DNA of 64,000 bases from Aquabacter sp. L1I39 (GTDB lineage Bacteria; Pseudomonadota; Alphaproteobacteria; Rhizobiales; Xanthobacteraceae), in assembly GCF_017742835.1 (NCBI RefSeq), contig NZ_CP072392.1, forward strand, positions 5,084,180 to 5,148,179, given 5' to 3'. The notes beneath the pieces were generated by a model. It searched no databases. It was not told where the DNA came from and saw only the letters and a program-made list of their open reading frames with translations. This document shows, piece by piece, positions 1 to 10,100 of the stretch. The position numbers and the translations under genes were made by a program. How positions within the stretch are numbered: position 1 is the stretch's first letter; the number at the start of each line of letters is the position of its first letter.

Positions 1-556
1 CGGTGAACAGCGTGAAGCCGCCCGAGACGAGGGCCGCATAGGCGCCGTGGGCCTTCATGGTGGCCACCAGGATCGGACCGCCGGGGGTCAGGCGGATGCG
101 CTCGGCCAGAACGTCCTTCACCACGTCGGTGGCAAGGCCCTTCAGCAGCCCCACCCGCTCGCGCAGGGCCGGCTCGAAGGCGATCTCGCCGCGCATGGCG
201 CGCTCGGTAATCTCAGCCACATGCGCCTTGATGCCCACCACATCGGCCAGTTCGTCGATGCATTCCTGGCCGATCATGGTGGAATCCATGTCCGCGATGA
301 ACAGGCGCTTGCGCCGGCCGGCAGCAAGTTGCACCACCACGTCGATGGGCGCGTCCCCCAGCGCCGCGCGCACCGTGTCCGCCAGCAGGCGGGGATCGGC
401 GCCGAGCTGCGGGTCGAACGGGATGTCGGCGGCCACCTCCGGCTCAAGGATGTGCGGCTCGCCGGCCTCCGGCAGCACGGAGCGGGCGGCGATCAGGAGA
501 TCACGCGAGAGCAGCGCATCGGCGGGATTTGAGATAAGGGTCGCGACATAAACCAT
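1..556 (-). CDS. serB: Phosphoserine phosphatase SerB (3' end beyond window)
   Basis: This cytoplasmic HAD-family enzyme removes phosphate from L-phosphoserine in the last step of serine synthesis. Reading from the ATG at 556, the protein starts [20 protein letters not shown] and reaches the HAD nucleophile motif [20 protein letters not shown], where DMDST carries the catalytic aspartate. It then continues through the cap region ([18 protein letters not shown]) to VSGGFTLFT, where the window ends. About 185 codons are present, so the C-terminal part is missing. Long N-terminal extensions before the HAD motif are normal for proteobacterial SerB. It is divergent from miaA with only 21 bp between the starts, so the promoters must overlap neighbouring coding sequence. 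The assignment is secure from the DMDST motif and the overall order of motifs. Confidence 0.93.
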   Translation of the reverse strand, partial: MVYVATLISNPADALLSRDLLIAARSVLPEAGEPHILEPEVAADIPFDPQLGADPRLLADTVRAALGDAPIDVVVQLAAGRRKRLFIADMDSTMIGQECIDELADVVGIKAHVAEITERAMRGEIAFEPALRERVGLLKGLATDVVKDVLAERIRLTPGGPILVATMKAHGAYAALVSGGFTLFT

Positions 557-577
557 GGCAGATCCAGTGAGGAAGCC

Positions 578-1495
578 TTGAAGCCTGAGGCGGTGCTCAT
601 CGCAGGTCCAACGGCCAGCGGCAAGTCCGCCGTGGCCCTCGCCTTGGCGGAGCGCACGGGCGGCGTGGTCATCAATGCCGATTCCATGCAGGTCTATGGC
701 GACCTGCGCATCATCACCGCCCGCCCCACCGAGGCGGAGGAAGCCCGCGTGCCCCATTGCCTCTATGGCCACGTGGACGCGGACACTGACTATTCCGCCG
801 GCCGCTGGCTGGACGATGCCCTGGCCACCCTCGCCGATGCGCGGGCGCAGGGGCGGCTGCCCATCTTCATTGGTGGCACCGGCCTTTATTTCCGCGTGCT
901 CACCCAGGGTCTGGCCGCCGTGCCGCCCATTCCGGAAGAGGTGCGCGCGGCCCTGCGCGCCGAGGCGGAAGGCCTGTCCGACGCTGCCCTCCACCAGTGC
1001 CTTGTCGCGCGGGACGCCGACGGCGCCGCCCGCCTCGCCCCCGCCGACCGGCAGCGGGTGCTGCGGGCGCTGGAGGTGGTGGAATCAACCGGCCGGCCGC
1101 TTGCCGCCTGGCAGCAGGCGCAGGGCCCTGCCCCGCTGGCGCCGGAGCGCTGCGCGCGCGTGGTCCTGGAGGTGGAGCGGGAGGTCTTGCGGGCGCGCAT
1201 TGATGCCCGATTCGAGGCCATGATGGCGGCGGGTGCGTTGGATGAGGTGGCCGCGCTCGCCGCCCGGCATCTGCCGGCCGCTCGTCCGATCCTGAAGGCC
1301 CACGGGGTGCCGGCTCTCACCCGATACCTCGTTGGAGAGATGAGTCGGGAAGCGGCCATCGCCGAGGGCCAGGCCGACACCCGCCGCTATGCCAAGCGCC
1401 AGGTCACTTGGTTCCGCCACCAGATGAAGGACTGGCCCCGCACCCATCCCGAGGGGGCGCTGGAGACCCTCACGGCCGCGCTGTCGGGCGCCTGA
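578..1495 (+). CDS. miaA: tRNA dimethylallyltransferase MiaA
   Basis: MiaA transfers a dimethylallyl group to A37 of tRNAs that read UNN codons. The 305-residue protein has the P-loop GPTASGKS at residues 10-17, then INADSMQVY and TARPT, which form the substrate pocket, and [10 protein letters not shown] further on. The C-terminal region contains [14 protein letters not shown], the usual MiaA tRNA-binding signature. Translation appears to start at TTG 578, because the upstream GTG at 567 runs into a stop after four codons. A purine-rich stretch GTGAGGAAG precedes the TTG. It is divergent from serB and converges on the MocR-type gene with a 6-bp gap. Length and motifs are normal for the family. 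Confidence 0.95.
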   Translation: MKPEAVLIAGPTASGKSAVALALAERTGGVVINADSMQVYGDLRIITARPTEAEEARVPHCLYGHVDADTDYSAGRWLDDALATLADARAQGRLPIFIGGTGLYFRVLTQGLAAVPPIPEEVRAALRAEAEGLSDAALHQCLVARDADGAARLAPADRQRVLRALEVVESTGRPLAAWQQAQGPAPLAPERCARVVLEVEREVLRARIDARFEAMMAAGALDEVAALAARHLPAARPILKAHGVPALTRYLVGEMSREAAIAEGQADTRRYAKRQVTWFRHQMKDWPRTHPEGALETLTAALSGA

Positions 1496-1501
1496 GCGCC
1501 G

Positions 1502-2893
1502 TCAGGCGAGGGCGCGGGCAAGGCTATCGAAAGCGTCCGGCCCCATCTGGGCCACGTTGAAGCGCATGAAATCGCCGGCGGTCTGGCTGACCGAGAAGAC
1601 ATTTCCAGGCGCCAGGACCATGCCCTCCTCCAGGGCGCGGCGGGCCACCGCCGCCCCGTCGCGCCGCTCGGGCAAGCGGCACCAGAGCAGGAAGCCGCCG
1701 CGCGGCTCCAGCACCGGCCGCACGCCCAGCCCCGCGAGGCGCGCCGCCACCTCCCGCCGGCGCCGGGCGAGGCGCGGGCGCAGCATCGCCAGATGCTTGC
1801 GATAACTGCCGTCCGCCAGCACGCGGGAGACAATCTCCACCGCCAGCGGGCTCGGCCCGCCGAAGCTGGTGGCCACCTGGAGGTCCACCAGCCCCTCGAT
1901 CCAATCCCGCCGCGCCACCACATAGCCTGTGCGCACCGAGGCCGAGAGCGTCTTGGAGAAGCTGCCCACCCGGATCACCCGCGCCAGCCCGTCCAGTGCG
2001 GCAAGGCGGGGCGAGGGATCGGGCTCCAGGTCGGCGAAGATGTCGTCCTCGACGACCGTCAAATCATGGGCCGCGGCGAGCGTCAGCAGGCGGTGGGCGA
2101 CGGGGAAGGTCAGGCTCGCGCCGGTGGGGTTATGGAGGGCGGAATTGGTCAGATAGAGCCGGGGCCGGTGGGTGGCGAGCGCCTCCGCGAAGCGGTCCGT
2201 GTCCGGCCCGCTCGCCCCATAAGGCACCCCCACCAGCTTCACCCGGTGCGCCCGCAACAGGGCCTGGAAGTTGAAATAGCAGGGATCGTCCACCAGCACC
2301 GTGTCGCCGGGCTGCAAGAGGAAGCGGCACACCAATTCCAGCGCCTGGGAGCCGGAGGCGGTGAGCAGCACCTGATCCGCCCCCGCCGCGATGCCCTCCG
2401 CCGCGCAGTGGCGCACCAGCATCTGGCGCAGGGCCAGCGCGCCCCGGCTGCCGCCATAATCCGTCAGCAGCGCATCCGGCGCCTTGGCGAGCCCTCGGAT
2501 CGCACGGCGCAGCGCCTCCTGTGGCATCCAGTCGGCGGGCAGCCAGCCGCAGCCGGGCCGGAGGGCATCGGAGGGGGCGTCAAGTGACTGGCGGGAGACC
2601 CAGAGCGGATCCACCGCCCGGTCCGTGCGCGGTGCCGCCTCCGAAAGGGCGAAGGGCGCCACGGACCCAGCCACATAGAAGCCGGAGCCGGGCCGGGCGC
2701 GCACCGCCCCCTCCGCCACCAGCCGGTCATAGGCCTCCACCACGGTGGAGGGCGAAACGTGAAGCTCGCGCGCCAAGGCGCGGATGGAGGGCAGCTTCTC
2801 GCCGCTCGCCAGCATGCGGCTGGTCATGCGGCGTCGGATGGCGGCCATGGCGCGCTCGGTCTGACCCGCCGAGGCTGCGTTCTGCGCGCTCAA
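1502..2893 (-). CDS. MocR/GntR-family PLP-dependent transcriptional regulator
   Basis: This 463-residue protein is a MocR-type regulator. An N-terminal GntR winged helix covers about residues 12-75 (LPSIRALARELHVSPSTVVEAYDRLVAEGAV). The rest is a fold-type I aminotransferase domain with the PLP-lysine motif VGSFSKTLSASVRTGYVVARRD and the upstream motif NPTGASL. The aminotransferase-like part normally senses an amino acid or vitamin B6 compound rather than acting as a metabolic enzyme. The gene is divergent from an EamA exporter and separated from it by about 120 bp holding a perfect inverted repeat (see 2914-2935). This suggests it controls that exporter and itself. The effector cannot be read from sequence. 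A true aminotransferase role is less likely given the HTH domain. Confidence 0.88.
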   Translation of the reverse strand: MSAQNAASAGQTERAMAAIRRRMTSRMLASGEKLPSIRALARELHVSPSTVVEAYDRLVAEGAVRARPGSGFYVAGSVAPFALSEAAPRTDRAVDPLWVSRQSLDAPSDALRPGCGWLPADWMPQEALRRAIRGLAKAPDALLTDYGGSRGALALRQMLVRHCAAEGIAAGADQVLLTASGSQALELVCRFLLQPGDTVLVDDPCYFNFQALLRAHRVKLVGVPYGASGPDTDRFAEALATHRPRLYLTNSALHNPTGASLTFPVAHRLLTLAAAHDLTVVEDDIFADLEPDPSPRLAALDGLARVIRVGSFSKTLSASVRTGYVVARRDWIEGLVDLQVATSFGGPSPLAVEIVSRVLADGSYRKHLAMLRPRLARRRREVAARLAGLGVRPVLEPRGGFLLWCRLPERRDGAAVARRALEEGMVLAPGNVFSVSQTAGDFMRFNVAQMGPDAFDSLARALA

Positions 2894-2907
2894 GTGTATG
2901 CCTCATC

Positions 2908-2935
2908 GTATCCATACAGTTTGATATAACTGTAT
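2908..2935. promoter_or_regulatory. Candidate MocR operator
   Basis: The gap between the MocR gene and the divergent exporter holds a perfect 8-bp inverted repeat, ATACAGTT (2914-2921) and AACTGTAT (2928-2935), separated by 6 bp. It is partly overlapped by the palindrome GTATCCATAC at 2908-2917. A further TGTAT lies at 2895-2899, so several half-sites repeat with similar phasing. Multiple half-sites of this kind are typical for MocR dimers. Assignment to this regulator is inferred from position. Confidence 0.55.
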
Positions 2936-3012
2936 CGCTCCGTGACTGGGGAAGGAAGCCCGGCGGGCCTATGAGGATCGCCTTGGGAACAAGAGACGCA
3001 GCGAGGTGCCCT

Positions 3013-3873
3013 ATGGCGCGCGGGAACGAAGGATGGCTGAGCGGGCTTGCCGGCGTCCTCATCTTCAGCGGCTCCCTGCCGGCCACCCGCGTCGCCGTCC
3101 AGGGCTTCTCACCGCTCTTCCTCACCTCGGCCCGCGCCGTCATCGCGGCGCTGCTGGGCGGGCTGCTGCTGCTCGCCTTCAAGCAGACGCGGCCGGAGCG
3201 GCAAGACCTCGTCTCCCTCGCCATCGTGGCGCTGGGCGTGGTGGCGGGCTTTCCGCTCTTGACCGCCCTGGCCTTGCAGCACGTCACCTCTGCCCATTCC
3301 ATTGTCTTCATCGGCCTGCTGCCGCTGGCCACCGCTCTGTGCGCGGTGGCGCGGGCGGGCGAGCGGCCGCGTCCGGCCTTCTGGCTGTTCTCGGTGGCGG
3401 GAGCGGCGGCGGTGGCGGGGTTCGCGCTGGGCGGCGGCGGGGCGCTGTCCCCCAAGGGCGACCTGCTCATGCTGGCGGCGGTGGCGGTGTGCGGCCTTGG
3501 CTATGCGGAAGGCGCGCGCCTCTCCCGGCGGCTCGGCGGCTGGCAGGTGATTTCCTGGGCGCTGGTCCTGTCCTTGCCGGTCATGGCGGCCCTGGCCTTC
3601 GCCACGCGGCCGGACGGCTTCGGGCAGGTGCAGGCGCCGGCCTGGCTGGGCCTTGGCTATGTGGCCCTGTTCTCCATGATGATCGGCTTCGTCTTCTGGT
3701 ATCGCGGCCTGGCGCTGGGCGGCATTGCCCGGGTGGGGCAGTTGCAGCTGCTCCAGCCCTTCTTCGGCCTGGCCTTGGCCGCTTTGGTGCTGGGCGAGCC
3801 GGTGGCCTGGACCATGGTGGCCACCGCCGCTCTGGTCATGGGCTGCGTCGCCGGCGCCAAGCGGTTCGCTTGA
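3013..3873 (+). CDS. EamA/DMT-family transporter
   Basis: This 286-residue inner-membrane protein has about ten hydrophobic helices arranged as two EamA repeats, the drug/metabolite transporter pattern. Recognisable segments are VLIFSGSLPATRVAVQGFSP at the start of repeat one and VALFSMMIGFVFWYRGLALG, then GQLQLLQPFFGLALAALVLG, in repeat two. The start is placed at ATG 3013 because GAGG lies just upstream at 3003-3006. An in-frame ATG at 2971 would add 14 residues but has no comparable ribosome binding site. DMT proteins often export amino acids or related metabolites. Pairing with a MocR regulator fits export of an amino-acid-like compound, but the substrate is unknown. Confidence 0.85.
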   Translation: MARGNEGWLSGLAGVLIFSGSLPATRVAVQGFSPLFLTSARAVIAALLGGLLLLAFKQTRPERQDLVSLAIVALGVVAGFPLLTALALQHVTSAHSIVFIGLLPLATALCAVARAGERPRPAFWLFSVAGAAAVAGFALGGGGALSPKGDLLMLAAVAVCGLGYAEGARLSRRLGGWQVISWALVLSLPVMAALAFATRPDGFGQVQAPAWLGLGYVALFSMMIGFVFWYRGLALGGIARVGQLQLLQPFFGLALAALVLGEPVAWTMVATAALVMGCVAGAKRFA

Positions 3874-3891
3874 GGGGAGGTTTTTGCCGTT

Positions 3892-4107
3892 GGCCCCGGT
3901 CCGTGACCGGGGCCAAGCGGGCAACGCTCAGACCCCGCGCGGGCTTGGGGCCGTCAGCCCCGGTCCGTGACCGGGGCCAAGCGGGCAACGCTCAGACGCC
4001 GCGCGGGGCTTCGTGCCCTCAGCACCGGCCTGCGACCGGTGCCAAATGGGCAACGCTCAGACGCCGCGCGGGCTTGGGGCCGTCAGCCCCGGTCTGTGAC
4101 CGGGGCC
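3892..4107. repeat. Tandem array of four hairpin-forming repeats, period about 64 bp
   Basis: Between two convergent genes lie three and a half direct copies of a 64-65 bp unit. Each begins with a GC-rich inverted repeat and is followed by a shared tail (CAACGCTCAGACGCCGCGCG). The hairpins are at 3892-3914 (10-bp perfect arms GGCCCCGGTC/GACCGGGGCC, 3-nt loop), 3957-3977, 4022-4042 and 4086-4106. The third copy changes both sides of one pair together (C to A at 4024, G to T at 4040), so the stem is kept. It could be a bidirectional transcription stop, a REP-like element or a protein-binding site. No coding sense is likely. Confidence 0.8.
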
Positions 4108-4123
4108 AAGCGACCCACGAGGC

Positions 4124-7100
4124 TCACCACCGCACGCGGAAGCTGCCGGACACGCCAATGGTGGAATAGCTGTCCGCCAATTGCGCATCGAAGCCGGCGG
4201 AGAGCACCGCGTTCGGGCCGGCCGCGAATTGCAGGCCCGCATGGAGATCGGCCGCATTGGCCACCGTCGGGATGGGTGAGCCGGTGAAGGCGAAGCCCGG
4301 CAGCTCGGCGAAGCTGCGGGAGACGCCACGATCCGGGCTGAAGTCATGCATCCAGGCGGCGCGCACATAAGGCGCGATGCGCTGGCCGTTGCCGAGCGTC
4401 CATTGCCCGTCCCATTGCAGGCCCACATAGAGCGGCAGCGCAGTGACCGAGCCGCTGTCATAGCTCAGGCCGCGCCCGAGGCTGAACACCTCCGAGCCCG
4501 AGCCGAGCCACAACTGGCTCGGCTGGAAGGCCAGGAACGGCGTCACCTGCATGCCACCGCCCATGGCGAAGCTGTAGCCCACCTCGATCCGCCCGCCGAG
4601 CACCATGCCGTCGAGGCCCGAGGTCGTGGCGAGGTTGAGGCCGAGATTATAGAGGTTGCGGTCGAAATTGGCACTGCCATAGCCCAAGGTCGCGATGGCC
4701 GACACATAAGCCGGCCCCCACTGATGCAGGCCATAGACGCTGAAGCCGCCATAGGAGGTGGAGACGGAGGCGCCGTAATCGTCCGCCCACAGATTGGTGG
4801 TGGAGAAATTGATCGCCGCCCCGGCGAGCGCATTGCCGTTGGCCAATTCCCCATCCAGGCCCACCGTGCCGCCGAAGGACGAGCCGGACAGCCCGCCCCC
4901 GGTGGTGACGGCGCCCACAGGCGCGCCCCAGAAATAGCGGTTGCCGGTGCTGCCCGCCTCCGGGGCCGCGCTGCTGGCGGCGGGGGCGGTGGCGTAGGAC
5001 AGCGCCGTCGAAGACGGCCGCAGGCCCATGCGCCAGAGGTCCATCTGGGTGGTGATGCTGGCCATGGAGGCGGAGGCGGAGTTCAGGATGGTCATGGGCA
5101 CCAGCGACACCGCGCCGCCGCCCACCGACTGGTAGGCCTGCTCCAGCCCCCCGACGGTCGGCTGCGCCAGCAGGGCCGGCACGATGGCCTCGAACAAGGA
5201 CGAGGAGCCCTGTTCCTGAATGGCGCCCACCAGCGCGCCGAGGCCGGTGCCGAGGCCCGAGAGCCCGGTCGGGGTGAAGTCGATGGTGGTGCCGAGGCTC
5301 AGTCCGCCGCTGGTCTGGCTCACCGAGAAATCGAGCATGGCGGTGTCGCCCATCGCCACCAGGCCGGAGACCGAAAGGCCGCCCGTGGCGCTCAGGAAAG
5401 CGGCATCGTAATGCCCGGGCCGGGCAAGGCCCGGATTGGCCACCACACCCAGCACCCCGCCGGAAAGGCTGGCGCTGCCCGCGATGGAGAAGCGGTCCGC
5501 AAGCCCGGTGGTCTGGTCTGCCCGCACCACCAGCACGCCGGAGGAGGTCTGCACCAGCGAACCGGTGAGGCCGACCGTTCCAAGGTTCGCGGCGGCGCTG
5601 CGGAGCGTCCCGGCATTGGTGAGCACGTTGCCAGAGCCGCCGAGATCGAAGGAGGAGCCGGAGGCGATGGTGCCGCCGGCGAGGTTCATCACCGTGTTCG
5701 CCGCGCCCGATTGCAGCGAGACATTGCCGGTGATGGTGCCACCATTCACCACTTCGGCGAAGCCATTGAGGGTGCGGATGGCCAGGCCCTCGGCGCCATC
5801 CACGGTGGAGAGGCTGCCATAGGAGGTGAGCGTGGTTTGCGCGCCATCGCTGGTGATGGCGGTGCCACCCACGCCGCCAATGACCTGCGCGCCGACACCG
5901 ATGTTCAGGATGGGATCGGCCGGCCCCTGGGTATAGACGGCGGTCGCCCCGACGCCGGTGGCGCTCACGGTGACGCCATTGGCCTGATTGTAGGTGACCT
6001 TGCCGCCGGCGGTGGAATTGCCGTTCACCAGCTCCATGGCCGCGCCATTCATGACGAGGCCGCCGCCATCGCTCACCGACTGGGCGATGACGCCATAAGC
6101 GCCCTGCCCGGAGGTGGTGATGTCCGCGTTCACATTCACCGTCACCGCCCCGCTGGTGCCGGAGGCGCTCGGCCCGGTGTAGGTCAGCGCGGTATTGTCG
6201 GCGATGGCCGCGCCGCCGCCGCCGCCGATGGACTGGGCGAGCACACCCACCGCATTGGTGCCGGTGGTCTTGATGACGCCACCCACCGTGACGGTGACCG
6301 TATTGGCATCGCCGGAGGTGCCGGCGAACTGGACCGCGGCCTCGGCCTTGCCCACGCCGCCGCCGCCGCCAATGGACTGGGCGATGATGCCGATGGCCGC
6401 CCCGCCGGTGGTGTTGATCTTGCCCGTGGTGGAGACGCTCACGGTGCCGCCCGCCCCGCCGCCGGTGCCACCAAGCACCAGGGTTTGCGCCGGCAAGGTG
6501 GAAATGCCGCCGCCGCCGCCAATGCTCTGCGCCACGAGGCCATGGGCATAATTGCCGCTGGTGGACACCGACCAGCCATTCACGCCCTGAACCGTCACGC
6601 CCAGGCCCGCCCCGCCGGCGGACCCGCCCAGGGTGACCGTGCCGTTGAAGGTGCTGCTGGACTGGCTCTCGATGGGCAGGCCCGTCACCCCACCACCACC
6701 GCCGATGGACTGGGCGATGAGGCCGATGGCACGGGTGCCGGCGGTGACGATATTGTTGCCATAGAGGGCAAAGACGGTGTTGGCATCGCCGCTGCCGGTG
6801 CCGTTGGCGCCGAGCGTCGTGTCATAGTCGATGGTGACATCGGCGGTGCCGTCGCCGCTCAGCAGCGTGCTGGCATAGCCACCACCGCCGGCAATGGACT
6901 GGGCCATGATGCCGTGGGAATCCATGCCCGAGGTCTGGACCGGGCCGTAATTGTTCAGCGTCACCGTCCCGGCCTGCGCGCCGAGGCCGTTGGTGCCGCC
7001 CAGCGTCATCGTCACCGAGCTGGTATTGGCATTGCCGGAAATGCTCGTGGTGCTGGCGGCGAGGCCGCCGCCGCCGGCAATGGACTGCACCAGCACCGCC

Positions 7101-10100
7101 GGCGCCATGGCGCCCACGGTGGCCGTGCTCATCCAATTGTTCACGAGCGCCGTGCCGCCCGCCCCGCCGCCGGAGCCGTTGCCGCCGAGCGCCAGGCCCG
7201 CCGCATAGGCGCCGCTGGTGGCATTGCCGCCGGTCGCGCTCACGTCGCTGGTGCCGCCTGCGCCGCCGCCGCCGCCAATGGACTGCACGAGCACACCCAC
7301 CGCGCCGAGGCCATAGGTGACGGTGTGGGCATTGTCCGTATTGACGGTGACAGCGCCGCCGGCGCCACCGGAGGTGCCGGACCCGCCCAAAGAGAGCGTC
7401 GCGGTCACGTCGCCTGAGCCGGTGGCGCTGCCATTGCTGGAGCCGCCCATGCCGCCGCCGCCACCCACCGACTGGGCGACGAGGCCATAGGAGTAGGCAC
7501 CATAAGTGGTGAGGGTGGTGCCGGAGCCGTAATTGTCCAAGGTGAGCGAGACGGCGCCGCCATCGCCGGCCGCCCCGCCCGTGCCGCCCAATGCGAGGGA
7601 CGCGGTGGTGTCGCCGCCGCCGCCCGCCCCGCCCGTGGACGAGCCGCCAATGCCGCCGCCGCCGCCGATGGATTGGGCCACCAGGCCCGCGGCGTTTGCG
7701 CCATTGGTCAGGATGGCGGAATAGGCCGAGACCGTCACCGCGCCGCCGTCATTGCCCGTGCCGCCGGACCCGCCAAGGCCCAGGGAGGCGGAAATGTTGC
7801 CATTGGACGTGCTGGAGGTGGACGAGCCGCCCGCGCCGCCGCCGCCGCCGATGGACTGGCCGAGAATGGCGATGGCGTTGGCGCCGTTGGTCTGCACGCC
7901 GCCATTGGCGGTGAGGGTCACGGTGCCGCCGGGCAGGCTCGACGCGCCGGAGCCGCCCAGGGCAACGCCGATATTGGCCTCGCCGCCGCTGGCGGAGGTG
8001 GCGTTGCTGGCGCCGCCGAAGCCGCCGCCGCCGCTCACCGATTGGGCGAAGAGGCCATAGGACATGGCGCCCTGCGTGATGGTGGTGGCGTTCTGCGTCA
8101 GCGAGACGGTGCCGCCCGCGCCGCCGGTGCCGCCCGACCCGCCGAGGCCGAGGCTCACCGCATAGCTGCCGCTATTGGCATTGGTGGTGCTGGAACCGCC
8201 CGCGCCGCCGCCCCCGCCCACGGATTGGGCGAAGATGCCGTGGGACTGCGCGCCGTTGGTGTTGACCTGCGCGGTCGCCGTGACCGTGACGTTACCGCCG
8301 CCGCCCCCGCCGCCGCCGGAGCCACCAAGGCCCATGGAAAGCGCGACGCCACTGGAGGCCGAAGACGAGCTGGAACCCGCCTTGCCGCTGGCGCTGTTGC
8401 TGCTTGAGGAACTGGAGCTGCTGCCGCCGGTGGCGGAGGAAATGAAGGCGCCACCCGTGCCGCCGCCACCGCCCACCGACTGGGCGAAGATGCCGGTGGA
8501 ATTGGCCCCGGAGGTGACGATGCCCTTCAACCCGTTCACGGATACCGGTACATTCACCGTCACAGTGACGGTGCCGCCGTCGCCGCCGCCCGATCCGTTG
8601 CCCCCCAGGCCGAGGGCGAGCGACATGGTGCCGCCCGTGGAGGTGGTGGTGGAAGAGGAGCCGCCATTGCCGCCGCCGCCGCCCACCGACTGGGCGATGA
8701 GCGCCGCGGAATTGTTGCCCGCCGTCTGCAGCGTGCCCACCGTAGTGACCTGGACCTCGCCACCCGTGCCGCCCGAGCCGCCGGAGCCGCCGAGCGCCAG
8801 GGAGACCGCGTGCTCGTTGGCGGAGGCATTCGACGTGCTTGAGCCGCCATTGCCGCCGCCGCCGCCCACCGATTGGGCCAGCAGGGCCGGCGCATTGTCC
8901 GGCGGGGCCGTGACGCTGAGCGAAGTCAGCGGGATGCCGGTGAAGATGAGGGCATCATTGGTGACGGTGACGCTGCCGCCATCGCCGCCGGTGCCGGCCG
9001 AGCCGCCCATGCTCATGGCCAGCGAATTGCCGCCGCTGGTGCCGCTGCCGCCGTCCGCACCCGCCTGGGCCGCGTTGGTGCCGCCATTATTGCCGGCGCT
9101 TGAGGCCGTCTGCGAGGAACTGGCCGAGCCGCTGGTGCTGCCCGTGGAAGCGGAGGAGCTGCCCCCGCCGCCGGACTGCACGCCCGGAGCGGAGGACGCC
9201 GTGGTGCTGGAGCCGCCGGAGCCGCCACCGCCACCCACCGACTGGGCGAACAGGCCGATGGCGCCCGCCCCCAGCGTGTTTATGACCGAGCTGACGTTGC
9301 CTTCCACCGTCACACTGCCGCCCGTCGCCCCGCTGGCGCCGTTGCCGCCGAGGCTGAAGGACACGGCCGCCTGGCCGCCGGTGGCGCTGTTGGTGGCCGA
9401 GCCGCCATTGCCGCCGCCGCCGCCCACCGACTGGGCGAAGATGCCATAGGCCTGCTGGCCGCTGGTGTAGATGTTGCCGGCGGTGCCCTCGAGATCGACC
9501 GTGACGCCTCCGCCCGTGCCGCCCGTCCCGGCGCCGCCCCCCAGCGTCACCGAGGCGGCATAGGAGCTGCCATCCGCATTGGTGCTGGACGAGCCGCCAT
9601 TGCCGCCGCCGCCGCCGACCGACTGGGCGAAAATGCCGTGGGACAGGTCGCCATAGGTCTGGAGCGCGCCGGTGGACGTGACGGAGACCGTATTGCCCCC
9701 GCCGCCCTGGCCCGCATTGCCGCCAATGGCCAACGATACCGCGATGCCGTTGTCCGGCTGGGTCTTGCTGGCGGTGGAGGCGCCCTTGTCGGAGGAATTG
9801 GTGTTGGAAAGGGCGGAATTGACGTTGTTCACGTCATTGGCCACGCCCGCGCCCGCCACCGAGGTGACACCGCCGGTCAGTTCGCTGCCTTGCCCCGCCG
9901 TGGTGGTGGAAGAGGCCGCCCCGCCATTGCCGCCGCCACCGCCCACGGACTGGGCGAACAAAGCCGCGGAATGATCCCCATGGGTCACCACCGCGCCGCC
10001 CACATCGAGCGTCACCGTGCCGCCCGCGCCGCCGCCCGCGCCATAGCCGCCAATGGCGATGCCCGCCGCATATTGGTTGGAGGAGGCGGTGGCCTGCGAC

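Noticed and set aside
3892-4107. CRISPR array
   Set aside because: The repeats are direct copies of a 64-65 bp unit with no variable spacers and no cas genes nearby.
3006-4169. 387-codon ORF running through the exporter gene and the tandem repeats
   Set aside because: It is a shifted frame of the EamA gene; the repeat part is translated only because the unit lacks stops in this frame.
4346-9449. Long plus-strand ORFs opposite the autotransporter, with proline repeats such as EPPLPPPPPTDWA
   Set aside because: They are the reverse complement of the glycine-run repeats; no ribosome binding sites or start context, and every copy follows the period of the real gene.
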